Source: Streptomyces neyagawaensis (GTDB lineage: Bacteria; Actinomycetota; Actinomycetes; Streptomycetales; Streptomycetaceae). From it: DNA of 62,774 nt. The notes under the pieces were generated by a model. The model was not told the origin of the DNA. It made no database searches and saw only the letters and a program-made list of their open reading frames with translations. The stretch is from assembly GCF_023516595.1 (NCBI RefSeq), contig NZ_JAMGBG010000121.1, positions 1 to 62,774 on the forward strand. Reading direction: 5' to 3'. Made by a program: the position numbers and the translations under genes. Positions 40,958 through 49,385 of this stretch are shown here, one piece after another; position 1 is the first letter of the stretch; each line of letters starts with the position of its first letter.

Positions 40958-43156
40958 CTACGCCGACAGCTCCTGCCGCAGCGCGTCCCGCAGCCGCGCC
41001 GCCCGCTCGGTCACCTCGGCCGGCCCGAGCGCCACCGCACGGTCGGCCCACCGCTTCCCTTCGACCAGCTCACCCCGACGCGCGTAGACGAGGGCGAGCC
41101 GCAGCGCCGCCCGCCCGTGCCCCGCGTCGGCGGCCCGGGCCCACCACACGGCGGCCTCCGGCTCACTCCCCTCACGCGCCAGCAGCAGCCCCAGATTGAA
41201 CGCGCCGTTCCGCGAACCGGCCTCGGCGGCGATGCGGTACCACCGCGCCGCCTCGACGACGTCGCCCCGCCCCGCGGCCAGCATCCCGACGCGCACCTGC
41301 GCCCGCCGGTGTCCCTGCGACGCGGCCCTCTCGTACCACTCCTCGCACTCGTTCTTCTCGCGCACCGGCTCCCCCAGCTCATGCGCGGGCGCGGGCGGCC
41401 GGCGCGCGTCGAGGACGGCGGCGAGGCGGTACGCGGCCTCCGCGCTGCCCCCACCGGCCGCACACCGCAGATGCCGCTCGGCGGCCCGCTCGTCCCCCTC
41501 CCGCAGGCGCGCGATGGCGACCTGGAGCGCCGCCTCGGTGTGCCCGGCGGCGGCCGCCCGCTCGTACCAGACGAGCGCGGTCACGTCGTCGCCCCGCCCG
41601 GCGTGCAGGATGCCGAGGTTGAACGCGGCGTCCACGCTGCCGGCCTCCGCGGCCTTGGAGAACCACGGCTCGGCACCGGCCGCGTCACCGACCTGGAGCA
41701 GCAGGATGGCCAGCGCGTTGGCCGCCTCCCGGTGCCCGGCGTAGGCGGCCTGCCGGTACCACTGCTCGGCCTGCGCGGTCCGCCCCTGCTCGGCGCAGAG
41801 CAGCCCCAGGTTGTACGCGCCGTTCACGTCACCGGCGTCCATCGCGGCCCGGTACCACCGCTCGGCGGTCTGGGTCTCGCCGCGCTCGGCGTGCAGCGCC
41901 CCGAGGGCGTTCGCGGCGTTGCCGTCGCCGTCCTGGGCGGCGCGCAGCCACCACACGGCCGCGCTCTCGGTGTCGCCCGCGTCGCGCAGCAGGAACCCGA
42001 GCGCGCACGCGGCCCGGGGCTCGCCGTCCTTGGCGGAGGTCAGGTACCAGCGCCCGGCCTCCTTGAGCTCGCCGCGCCGCTCCAGGATCGCTCCGAGGTG
42101 CAGCGCGGCCCGCCGGTGGCCGCGCGCGGCGGCCTGGCGGTACCACTGCTCGGCCTCCTCGGCGGCGGTCGGTGCGACACCGTTGTCAGCCCCCGGCCCC
42201 CCCGCTCGCACGGCGGAACGCCCGTCTCGTACGCCGTCCCGGCCTTCCCGGACCGCCGTGCCGCGGCCGCCCCGTCCGCCGTCACGACCGTCCCGCGCGG
42301 CCTCCCTGGCGTCCCGAGCGACCCGTCCGTCCCGCGCCTCCCGTCCGTCCCGCGCCTCCCGTGCGTCCCGCGCCTCCCGTGCGTCCCTGACGACCTCGCG
42401 GCCCGCGCCGCCGATCTCCAGGGCGGCGCGGGCGATCCTGCGCCCCTCGCGCACGGCCGCGCGCTCCTCGCGCTCGGCGCGGTGGTCGAGCGTCCGGGCA
42501 AGGCGGTACGCGGCCTCGCGGTGACCGCGTTCGGCGGCGACGCGCATCCACTTCTCGGAGGCGGCGTCGCTGCGGTGCTCGAGCAGATCGGCGAGGGCGT
42601 ACGCGCCGAGCGCGTGGCCCTGCTCGGCGGACTGACGCAGCCAGTACTCGGCGGCCGGCTCGTCGCCGCGCTCGCGGTGGTGGCGTCCGAGCGCGTGGGC
42701 GGCGGCCGCGGAACCGGCGACGGCGGCGATCCGCCACCATCCGGCGGCCTCGTCGGGGTATCCCCTCTGGTGGAGCAGAACGCCCAGGTTGTTGGCGGCC
42801 GCGCGGTCCCCGGCCGCCGTGGCGGCACGCAGGTACGGCTCGGCCCCGTCGAGGTCGCCGCGGCGCAGCAGCATGGCTCCGAGGACGCTCATGGCCTCGG
42901 AGTCACCGGCTTCGGCGGCGAGCCGCTGACGCGCCTCCTCGACGGCTTCCCCGGCCTCGTCCGGGTCCACGGCCTGCGCGGAGTCACCCGCGGGGCGCGG
43001 ACGGCCGATGGTCATCTCGGGCTCGGTGGTCAGGACGGACTCCCCCGACGGCTCGGACTCCGCGGGCAGGACAAGGTCGGCAGACAGCGCAAAGTCGACA
43101 GACTGCGCAAACCGCCCTGTCTCCAACAGAGTTGCCTTGTCCCCCATAACGTCCAT
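40958..43156 (-). CDS. Large Sel1/TPR-repeat protein
   Basis: 732-residue protein built mainly of Sel1-like repeats. Typical units are AEQWYRQAAYAGHREAANAL and EPWFSKAAEAGSVDAAFNLG. The two repeat blocks (about 75-225 and 330-720) are split by a charged linker (about 240-325) dominated by RDAREARDGREARDGR. No signal peptide or membrane segment. Sel1 proteins are scaffolds for protein interactions. Start ATG 43156; ATG 43147 is possible. The gene sits between two identical initiator tRNAs. Function unknown. Confidence 0.82.
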   Translation of the reverse strand: MDVMGDKATLLETGRFAQSVDFALSADLVLPAESEPSGESVLTTEPEMTIGRPRPAGDSAQAVDPDEAGEAVEEARQRLAAEAGDSEAMSVLGAMLLRRGDLDGAEPYLRAATAAGDRAAANNLGVLLHQRGYPDEAAGWWRIAAVAGSAAAAHALGRHHRERGDEPAAEYWLRQSAEQGHALGAYALADLLEHRSDAASEKWMRVAAERGHREAAYRLARTLDHRAEREERAAVREGRRIARAALEIGGAGREVVRDAREARDAREARDGREARDGRVARDAREAARDGRDGGRGGRGTAVREGRDGVRDGRSAVRAGGPGADNGVAPTAAEEAEQWYRQAAARGHRRAALHLGAILERRGELKEAGRWYLTSAKDGEPRAACALGFLLRDAGDTESAAVWWLRAAQDGDGNAANALGALHAERGETQTAERWYRAAMDAGDVNGAYNLGLLCAEQGRTAQAEQWYRQAAYAGHREAANALAILLLQVGDAAGAEPWFSKAAEAGSVDAAFNLGILHAGRGDDVTALVWYERAAAAGHTEAALQVAIARLREGDERAAERHLRCAAGGGSAEAAYRLAAVLDARRPPAPAHELGEPVREKNECEEWYERAASQGHRRAQVRVGMLAAGRGDVVEAARWYRIAAEAGSRNGAFNLGLLLAREGSEPEAAVWWARAADAGHGRAALRLALVYARRGELVEGKRWADRAVALGPAEVTERAARLRDALRQELSA
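42320..42387 (-). repeat. 18-bp tandem repeat in Sel1-protein linker
   Basis: The unit CGTCCCGCGCCTCCCGTG/C is repeated about four times with period 18. It keeps the frame and encodes the six-residue period RDAREA/RDGREA. Confidence 0.8.
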
Positions 43157-43285
43157 CGTCGCACCACCTGCAACCTGGGTACACCTGGTATACCGCAGCC
43201 ATTGAGGTCACTACAGCGTTTTGTCGACATGCCCACAGAGCGACAAGTCAAACACAGATCTCCTCATGTCCCCAGGCAACACGTC

Positions 43286-43319
43286 GAAGGCCCGGATCCT
43301 TTGGAGGATCCGGGCCTTC
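43286..43319 (-). terminator. Terminator of second tRNA-fMet gene
   Basis: Perfect 15-bp stem GAAGGCCCGGATCCT (43286-43300), loop TTGG, AGGATCCGGGCCTTC (43305-43319). It is closely similar to the terminator of copy 1 (shared GAAGGCCCGGA arm). Confidence 0.88.
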
Positions 43320-43327
43320 AACTTCAG

Positions 43328-43401
43328 TAGCGGGGACAGGATTTGAACCTGCGACCTCTGGGTTATGAGCCCAGCGAGCTACCGAGCTGCTCCACCCCGC
43401 G
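43328..43401 (-). tRNA. Initiator tRNA-fMet (CAT), copy 2
   Basis: 74 bases, identical in the mature part to copy 1, with the same initiator-specific GGG/CCC pairs and CAT anticodon. The flanking 3' sequence CTGAAG is also shared. It is located 44 bases past the stop of the leftward UPF0182 gene. Confidence 0.93.
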
Positions 43402-43445
43402 CCGTTGCTCGGCAACCGTATCACGGCGCGGAGTGGAGCCTTGAA

Positions 43446-46409
43446 TCACCCGTTCCCAGAGCCCTTGTCGGCGTCCTGGTCGCTCTTGTCGGGCTGGTCG
43501 CCCTTGTCGTTGTTCCCGCTGCCGCCGGTGCCGCCGGCCCCGTCGGCCTTGGACTGCGCGTCCTCGGCCCGCTTCAGCGCGTCCTCGAGGTCCTGCTGGG
43601 CGCGGCCGTACGCCTCCCAGTCGCCGTCCTTGAGGGCCTTCTGACCCTCGTCGAACGCCTTCTGGGCGTCCTGCAACGCCTGTTGGACCGTCGGGTCGCC
43701 GGACGTCGGCGGCTCGTCGGTGCCTTCGTCGCCGTCGTCCTTGGGGGGCTCGGGGGTCGGACCCGCCGTCTCGAACACCTTGTTGAGCGCGGCGTCGAGG
43801 GTGTCCTCGAAGGCGGTGTTGCCGCCGTACGTGACGAGAACCTTGCGCAGCAGCGGGTACTTGAGGCCGCCGCCTCGCACGTAGACGGGTTCCACGTAGA
43901 GCAGGCCGCCGTCGAGCGGGACCGTCAGGAGGTTGCCGTACTCGACCTGGGAGTCACCTCTCTTGAGGAGGCTGATGGTCTCGGCGATGTCCTGTTCGGA
44001 GTTGAACTGGCTCTGGACCTGCTTGGGGCCGTCGATCGGTTCGCTCGTCGGCAGTTTCAGGACCGTGATCTTGCCGTAGTCCGGTGTCCCCGCCTCGGCG
44101 TTGACCGACACGAAGGCGCTCAGGTTGTCCCGGCCGTTCGGCGTGAGTGTCGTGGTCAGCGAGAACGCCTGCGCCTGCTGACCCGGCAGCTTCATGCTCA
44201 GGTAGTACGGCGGCACCGCGTTGCCCGAGGTGTTGGTCGGGTCGTCCGGGACCTGCCACACCTCGCTGCCGCTGAGGAACGTCTCCGCGTCCTTCACGTG
44301 GTACCGGGTGAGCAGTTCACGCTGGACCTTGAACAGGTCCTGCGGGTACCGCAGATGGGCCTCCAGCGACTTGGAGATCGCTGTCTTGGGCTCCACCGTG
44401 TCCGGGAACGCCTTCATCCAGGTCTTCAGGACCGGGTCCTTGGTGTCCCACTGGTAGAGCTTGACCTCACCGGTGTACGCGTCGACGGTCGCCTTCACCG
44501 AGTTGCGGATGTAGTTGACCTGGTTCTGCTGGGCCACCACCGCGCGCTGGCTGTTGTCGGCGGTCAGCGAGTCGGCCGTCGTGTCGCCGAGGGTGGTGCG
44601 CGAGGCGTACGGGTAGCCGTTGGTCGTCGTGTACGCGTCGACGATCCACTGGATCTTCCCGTCGACGACGGCCGGGTAGGCGTCGCCGTCGATGGTCAGC
44701 CAGGGGGCGACCGCCTCGACGCGCTCCTTGGGCGTGCGGTTGTAGAGGATCCTCGAACCCTCGCCGATGGCACCGGAGTAGAGGATCTGCGGCTCGCTGA
44801 ACGCCGCCGCGTACGCCGCCCGGTTGACCGGGTTGGAGAGGTTGACCCCGCTGTCGCCCTTGTAGCTGGTGGTCTTCTCACCGCTGTCGTCGGAGTAGTC
44901 GATCTCCTTCTGGGGACCGCCGACGATGGAGTACTGGGTGGTCTTCTCACCGTAGTAGATGCGCTGCTGGTACTCGCCCAGAGTGCCCTGGGACGGCAGG
45001 TCGGACTCCGTGAACACCGGACGGCCGCCGGAGGTGGCCTCGGTGCCCTTGGCGGCGACGACGCCGTAGCCGTGGGTGTAGCGGAAGTGGTCGTTGATCC
45101 AGTTGTTCTTCGGGATGCCGGCCAGGTTCAGCTCGCGCAGACCGATGACCGTGTCCTGCTCCGCGCCGTCCTCACCGCTGTACCGGTCCACGTCCAGGTT
45201 GGTGGGGAACGCGTAGTAGTTCCTCATCTGCTGGAGCTGCTGGAACGTCGGAGAGACGATGTTCGGGTCGAGCAGGCGGATGCTGGCGGCGCCGTCGGCG
45301 TCCTTGCGCAGCTTGGCCTTGTCGGTGGTGTCGCCCGTGCCCGAGTACTCCTGGACCGTGGTGCCGTCGATCCCGTACGCCTGGCGGGTCGCCTTCAGGT
45401 TCTCCTCGACGTACGGCGCTTCCTTGGCCTGCTCGTTCGGCTGGACCTGGAACTTCTGCACGATCGCCGGGTACAGCCCGCCGATGAGGATCGCGGAGAG
45501 CACCATCAGGCCGAAGCCGATGACAGGCAGCTGCCAGGTGCGCCGCCAGATCGTGGCGAAGAACAGCAGCGCGCAGATCACGGCGATGCAGAACAGGATG
45601 GTCTTGGCCGGCAGATACGCGTTCGCGTCGACGTACCTCAGGCCCGTCCAGTTGCCCGTCGCCTTGAAGTCGCTGGACTTCACGGCGAGGCCGTACCGGT
45701 CGAGCCAGTACGCGACCGCCTTCAGGGCGACGAAGATGCCGAGGAGCACCGACAGATGCCCGGTGGCCGCCGCCGTGGCACGCGCGCCCGGGGAGGTGAC
45801 CCTGAGGCCGCCGTACAGGTAGTGGGTGAGCGCGGCGGCGATCACGGAGAGCACGGCGGCGGCGAAGCCGAAGCCGAGCAGGAAGCGGTACCAGGGCAGG
45901 TCGAAGGCGTAGAAGGAGACGTCCAGGTGGAACTGGGGGTCCTTCTGGCCGAAGGACACGCCGTTGACCCACATCAGCCATGTACGCCACTGCCCTGAGG
46001 CGGAGGCGCCGGCGATCAGGCCGACCAGGGCCGTGATCCCGAGGAGCAGCCACTTCTTGTAGGGCGCGATGCCCATGCGGTACCGGTCGAGGCTCTGCTG
46101 CTCCATCGACATGGCACTCAGCGGCGGGCGCAGCCGGTGCGCCAGCCAGATGTTGAAGCCGACCGCGGCCGCCATCAGCAGACCGAAGACGAAGAAGAGC
46201 CCGATCTTCGTCCACAGCGTGGTCGTGAAGACGGACGAGTAGTTCACCGACCGGTACCAGAGCCAGTCCGTCCAGAACCCCGCGAACATGACGAACGCCA
46301 TGCCGAGCGCGGCAAGGACGCCCAGCGTCATGAGCAGGGTCCGGACACGCCGGGACGGTCGGCCGACTCTGATCCGCGGCCCCGTCGGGCCTCCGCCGCG
46401 GTCCGGCAT
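43446..46409 (-). CDS. UPF0182 family membrane protein
   Basis: 987-residue conserved actinobacterial protein of unknown function. About seven membrane helices lie in the first 330 residues (LLMTLGVLAALGMAFVMFAG, FWTDWLWYRSVNYSSVF, PYKKWLLLGITALVGLIAG). A large extracytoplasmic domain (about 340-880) follows. The C-terminus (about 880-987) is acidic with coiled-coil-like Ala/Glu/Lys repeats (DAQKAFDEGQKALKDGDWEA). ATG 46409 (MPDRGGGPTG) was taken; ATG 46451 is possible. Family length is typical. Confidence 0.88.
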   Translation of the reverse strand: MPDRGGGPTGPRIRVGRPSRRVRTLLMTLGVLAALGMAFVMFAGFWTDWLWYRSVNYSSVFTTTLWTKIGLFFVFGLLMAAAVGFNIWLAHRLRPPLSAMSMEQQSLDRYRMGIAPYKKWLLLGITALVGLIAGASASGQWRTWLMWVNGVSFGQKDPQFHLDVSFYAFDLPWYRFLLGFGFAAAVLSVIAAALTHYLYGGLRVTSPGARATAAATGHLSVLLGIFVALKAVAYWLDRYGLAVKSSDFKATGNWTGLRYVDANAYLPAKTILFCIAVICALLFFATIWRRTWQLPVIGFGLMVLSAILIGGLYPAIVQKFQVQPNEQAKEAPYVEENLKATRQAYGIDGTTVQEYSGTGDTTDKAKLRKDADGAASIRLLDPNIVSPTFQQLQQMRNYYAFPTNLDVDRYSGEDGAEQDTVIGLRELNLAGIPKNNWINDHFRYTHGYGVVAAKGTEATSGGRPVFTESDLPSQGTLGEYQQRIYYGEKTTQYSIVGGPQKEIDYSDDSGEKTTSYKGDSGVNLSNPVNRAAYAAAFSEPQILYSGAIGEGSRILYNRTPKERVEAVAPWLTIDGDAYPAVVDGKIQWIVDAYTTTNGYPYASRTTLGDTTADSLTADNSQRAVVAQQNQVNYIRNSVKATVDAYTGEVKLYQWDTKDPVLKTWMKAFPDTVEPKTAISKSLEAHLRYPQDLFKVQRELLTRYHVKDAETFLSGSEVWQVPDDPTNTSGNAVPPYYLSMKLPGQQAQAFSLTTTLTPNGRDNLSAFVSVNAEAGTPDYGKITVLKLPTSEPIDGPKQVQSQFNSEQDIAETISLLKRGDSQVEYGNLLTVPLDGGLLYVEPVYVRGGGLKYPLLRKVLVTYGGNTAFEDTLDAALNKVFETAGPTPEPPKDDGDEGTDEPPTSGDPTVQQALQDAQKAFDEGQKALKDGDWEAYGRAQQDLEDALKRAEDAQSKADGAGGTGGSGNNDKGDQPDKSDQDADKGSGNG

Positions 46410-46573
46410 CTGGAAAGCCAAGGTGTGCACCTCGAAAATCGCTGTCGACATGTCGGGGCCGCGTCTACGGACCCTTCAGCGGGCTCCCTGGTCGTAGGAG
46501 CCTCACCTATTGCAACTTACTCACGCTTTACTCGGTTCCCGCTTCGGGTAACGAACGAGGCAGGATTGTGACC

Positions 46574-47116
46574 ATGTCCAACACTCCCATGGCAGCGAAC
46601 CCGCTCACCCGGGCCGTACTCGAGATCGACGAGTACGCCTCGGGCCTCGGCTGGGACCAGCCCGCTCGCCTCTTCGCCCTCGTAGACACCGCGCGCCTGA
46701 AGGCCCAGGAACCCGCGCTCGCGGCACAGCTCGGCCTGGAGGACGCTTCCGAGACCAGCGGCCTCACCCCGATCGAGCAGGAGGAGATCCCCACCGGCAA
46801 GGCGCTGGACGAGTTCCTCGGCACGATCGCCTGGCCCGACGCGGTGGTCGGCTGCGCATTGACCGTGGAGCGGCTCATGCTGCCGCCGTCCGTCGAGGCG
46901 TCCGTCCCGGACCACCTCGACGGGGCCCGCCTCACCGAGTGGGTCGCCTCCCACCCGGAGCGTCAGGAGGTCCGCATGACCGTCGCGGTCCTGCGGGACG
47001 GCTCCCGCGACTCCGCGCTGCGCCTGCGCGAGAAGGACTCCCCGACCGAGGTCCTCACCGGCCCCGAGCTGGTGCCGGGACTGGCCGAGGCGCTGACGGC
47101 GACGTTCGCGGACTGA
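46574..47116 (+). CDS. PPA1309-family protein
   Basis: 180-residue cytosolic protein of a conserved actinobacterial family (PPA1309-like). It opens with SNTPMAANPLTRAVLEIDEY and contains GWDQPARLFALVDT and WPDAVVGCALTVERLMLPP. No catalytic motif is known. ATG 46574 is six bases downstream of an alternative GTG 46568. It is regularly found beside UPF0182 and the PDZ/Lon-like gene, here divergent from the former and convergent with the latter. Confidence 0.82.
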   Translation: MSNTPMAANPLTRAVLEIDEYASGLGWDQPARLFALVDTARLKAQEPALAAQLGLEDASETSGLTPIEQEEIPTGKALDEFLGTIAWPDAVVGCALTVERLMLPPSVEASVPDHLDGARLTEWVASHPERQEVRMTVAVLRDGSRDSALRLREKDSPTEVLTGPELVPGLAEALTATFAD

Positions 47117-47160
47117 TCACTCGGAGGCGGTCGCGCGGCGGACCTCCGCCCTACGGCGGC

Positions 47161-47190
47161 GGGGGCGCCCCTTGGTGACAGAGCGCCCCC
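47161..47190. terminator. Terminator between PPA1309-type and PDZ genes
   Basis: GGGGGCGC (47161-47168) pairs with GCGCCCCC (47183-47190), in an 89-base gap between convergent genes. Confidence 0.65.
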
Positions 47191-47205
47191 ACGCGCGCGT
47201 GGCCG

Positions 47206-48303
47206 TCAGCCCTTGGTCGTGCACTTCGGCAGGTCGGAGGTGTCTCCGGAGCGGATGTCCTTCAGGGCGCCGAGGGCGTCCTCGATGGTGTCGACCTTGA
47301 CGAGGGTGAGTCCGTCGGGGGTGTCCTTGGCGGCCGCGGCGCAGTTGTCCTTGGGCGTCAGGAAGTACTGGGCGCCCTTGCCGCGCGCGCCGACCGTCTT
47401 CATCTCGATGCCGCCGATGGGGCCCACCTTGCCGTTGTCGTCAATCGTGCCGGTGCCGGCGACGAACTTGCCGCCGGTGAGGTTGCCCGGCGTCAGCTTG
47501 TCGTAGATACCGAGGGCGAACATCAGACCGGCGCTCGGGCCGCCTACATCGGCGAGTTTGATGTCAATGGTGAACGGGAAGGTGTGGTCGGTCCCGGCGG
47601 AGATCCCTACGATCGCCCGCTCCGCGCCCGAGTCCTCGGACTTGGCGGTCGTGATCGTGATCTTCTGGGTCTCGGTCGCCGTGGTGTTCTTCTTCTCGGC
47701 GGCGGCCTGCGCCTTGGCGGGCACGATGACGAAGTCGACGTTCTCGCCCGGTTTGTGCTTGGTGACCTGTTTCGCGACGTCCTCGGGGGCCTTGATCGCC
47801 GTGCCGTCGACGGACTTGATCACGTCGCCGGCGTGCAGCTTGCCCTCGGCCGGGGAACCCTTGACGACGGTGGAGACGATCACCCAGGACTTCACCGGGA
47901 TGTCCAACTGCTTCAGGGCGGCGACCTTGGCGCTCTCCTGGGACTGGCTGAACTCCTCGGCGTTCTCCTGGGTGGACTGCTCCTCGGTCTTGCCGTCCGG
48001 GTACAGCGTGTCGTGCGGGACGACCTTGTTGTCGTGTGCCAGCCAGCCGTAGACGGCCTCGACGAGGTTCATCTTGTAGTCGGCGCTCGTGACCCGGACC
48101 GTGGTCATGTTCAGGTGCCCGGTCGTCGGATAGGTCTTGCGCCCCGAGATCTGCAGCACCGGCTCGCCGTCGTGCTTGCCCAGCGTGTTCACCGTCGGCC
48201 CCGGCGACATCTCCGAGTAGGGCACGGGAATGAGCACTCCCGCGCACAGGATCGCGATCAGCGTCAAGGTGGAGGCGAGCATCGTCGCGGTGCGGCGTGG
48301 CAT
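47206..48303 (-). CDS. PDZ and Lon-type (S16) serine protease, membrane-anchored
   Basis: 365-residue protein. An N-terminal hydrophobic signal anchor (about 5-28) places the rest outside the membrane. A PDZ-like domain (about 130-205: KGSPAEGKLHAGDVIKSVDG) is followed by a Lon-like catalytic domain (about 225-350). The nucleophile serine lies in DVGGPSAGLMFALG and the lysine in GGIEMKTVGARGKGA, giving a Ser-Lys dyad. Substrates unknown; it is thought to be a YlbL-type protease. ATG 48303. Confidence 0.88.
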   Translation of the reverse strand: MPRRTATMLASTLTLIAILCAGVLIPVPYSEMSPGPTVNTLGKHDGEPVLQISGRKTYPTTGHLNMTTVRVTSADYKMNLVEAVYGWLAHDNKVVPHDTLYPDGKTEEQSTQENAEEFSQSQESAKVAALKQLDIPVKSWVIVSTVVKGSPAEGKLHAGDVIKSVDGTAIKAPEDVAKQVTKHKPGENVDFVIVPAKAQAAAEKKNTTATETQKITITTAKSEDSGAERAIVGISAGTDHTFPFTIDIKLADVGGPSAGLMFALGIYDKLTPGNLTGGKFVAGTGTIDDNGKVGPIGGIEMKTVGARGKGAQYFLTPKDNCAAAAKDTPDGLTLVKVDTIEDALGALKDIRSGDTSDLPKCTTKG

Positions 48304-48420
48304 GGAACGACAGTACGGGACAGGCCTGTAAGTGCACTGTCGGGGCCGCCGTCCGGAGCGACGGCGAGCGGGGGCGACGCCGCGCGGGACGGGTGTGCCC
48401 GCGCGGGGGCGCAGGCGGAG

Positions 48421-48585
48421 TCAACCGCCGGTGTGGGACTTTTCCATGGCCTCACGGAACCGTGAGTAGCCGGCGAGTTCGGTGCCGTCCTCGATGCTCT
48501 TGCGGTTCCGGCTGGCCCAGCCGCCCCAGAGTCCGGCGCCGATCGCAGCCACAAGTGGAATCAGCAACCAGGCGAGCGCCGCCAT
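48421..48585 (-). CDS. Small membrane protein (54 residues)
   Basis: Single hydrophobic helix MAALAWLLIPLVAAIGAGLW followed by a polar tail with EDGTELAGYSRFREAMEKSH. ATG 48585 follows GGGAGG at good spacing, so the longer upstream frame was not used. It is a conserved type of short Streptomyces protein next to the PDZ protease, perhaps a partner. No function known. Confidence 0.7.
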   Translation of the reverse strand: MAALAWLLIPLVAAIGAGLWGGWASRNRKSIEDGTELAGYSRFREAMEKSHTGG

Positions 48586-48782
48586 GCCGACCTCCCAACC
48601 CCATTCACATGACCGCAACTGACTGATCAGCAGATTATCCGTCCGCTCCGTCAACGCTCACGCTGGGGGGCGGGTTACGCAACCGGAACGCGAATGGCCC
48701 CATCTCGGTCACGCCACCCGGGTGTTCTCGGGCCCCCGACCCGGGTCCTTCAAGACTGTCCGGAGAGGCTCTCGGGAAAGGC

Positions 48783-49235
48783 TCAGCAGGCCCCGACCCA
48801 CTCCTCCGTACCGTCGGAGAACTTCTGGTGCTTCCAGATGGGCACCTCGTGCTTCAGGTCGTCGATGAGCTTGCGGCACGCCTCGAACGCCTCACCGCGG
48901 TGCGGGCACGACACGGCGACGACCACCGCGAGATCCCCGACCTTCAGACTTCCCACCCGGTGCACGGCCGCGAGCGCCCGCACCGGATAGTCGGCGACCA
49001 CCTTCTCCGCGATCCGCCGCATCTCCGCCTCGGCGGTCGGATGGCACGAATAGCCCAGCTCGTCGACATCGGCTCCCCCGTCGTGGTTCCGCACCGTCCC
49101 CACGAACAGGGCGGTCCCACCGGCCGCGTCGTCCCCGACGGCCCGGAAGACCTCGTCCACGGAGAGCGCGGTCTCCCGGACACCGATCAGCTTGATGGGC
49201 TCCTCGGCCCTCTGCTCACCGGGATGATCGTTCAT
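48783..49235 (-). CDS. moaE: Molybdopterin synthase catalytic subunit MoaE
   Basis: 150-residue large subunit that transfers sulfur from MoaD to precursor Z in molybdenum cofactor synthesis. Marks: TALFVGTVRNHDGG, LGYSCHPTAEAEMRRI, AAVHRVGSLKVGDLAVVVAV, HRGEAFEACRKLIDDLKHEV and PIWKHQKF with the conserved lysines. ATG 49235 has GGAGG ten bases upstream; the earlier ATG 49244 sits on it. No moaD is nearby. Confidence 0.9.
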   Translation of the reverse strand: MNDHPGEQRAEEPIKLIGVRETALSVDEVFRAVGDDAAGGTALFVGTVRNHDGGADVDELGYSCHPTAEAEMRRIAEKVVADYPVRALAAVHRVGSLKVGDLAVVVAVSCPHRGEAFEACRKLIDDLKHEVPIWKHQKFSDGTEEWVGAC

Positions 49236-49385
49236 CGCTGCCATACCTCCATCGTGCCCCACCCGCCCCCGGCCCGACATGGTCGGATCAGCAGGCACGC
49301 GCGCGTACGTGCTTGTCACGTCCTACAGGGCGCGCGCCTTCGTGCCGGGTCGCGCCCTCGTCCCAGCGTCCCGCCGGGCACGCCG

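Noticed and set aside
43365..45998. 877-codon open frame antisense to the UPF0182 gene
   Set aside because: The sense frame encodes a full UPF0182 protein; the antisense product is low-complexity Arg/Val/Leu/Gly-rich with no recognisable fold.
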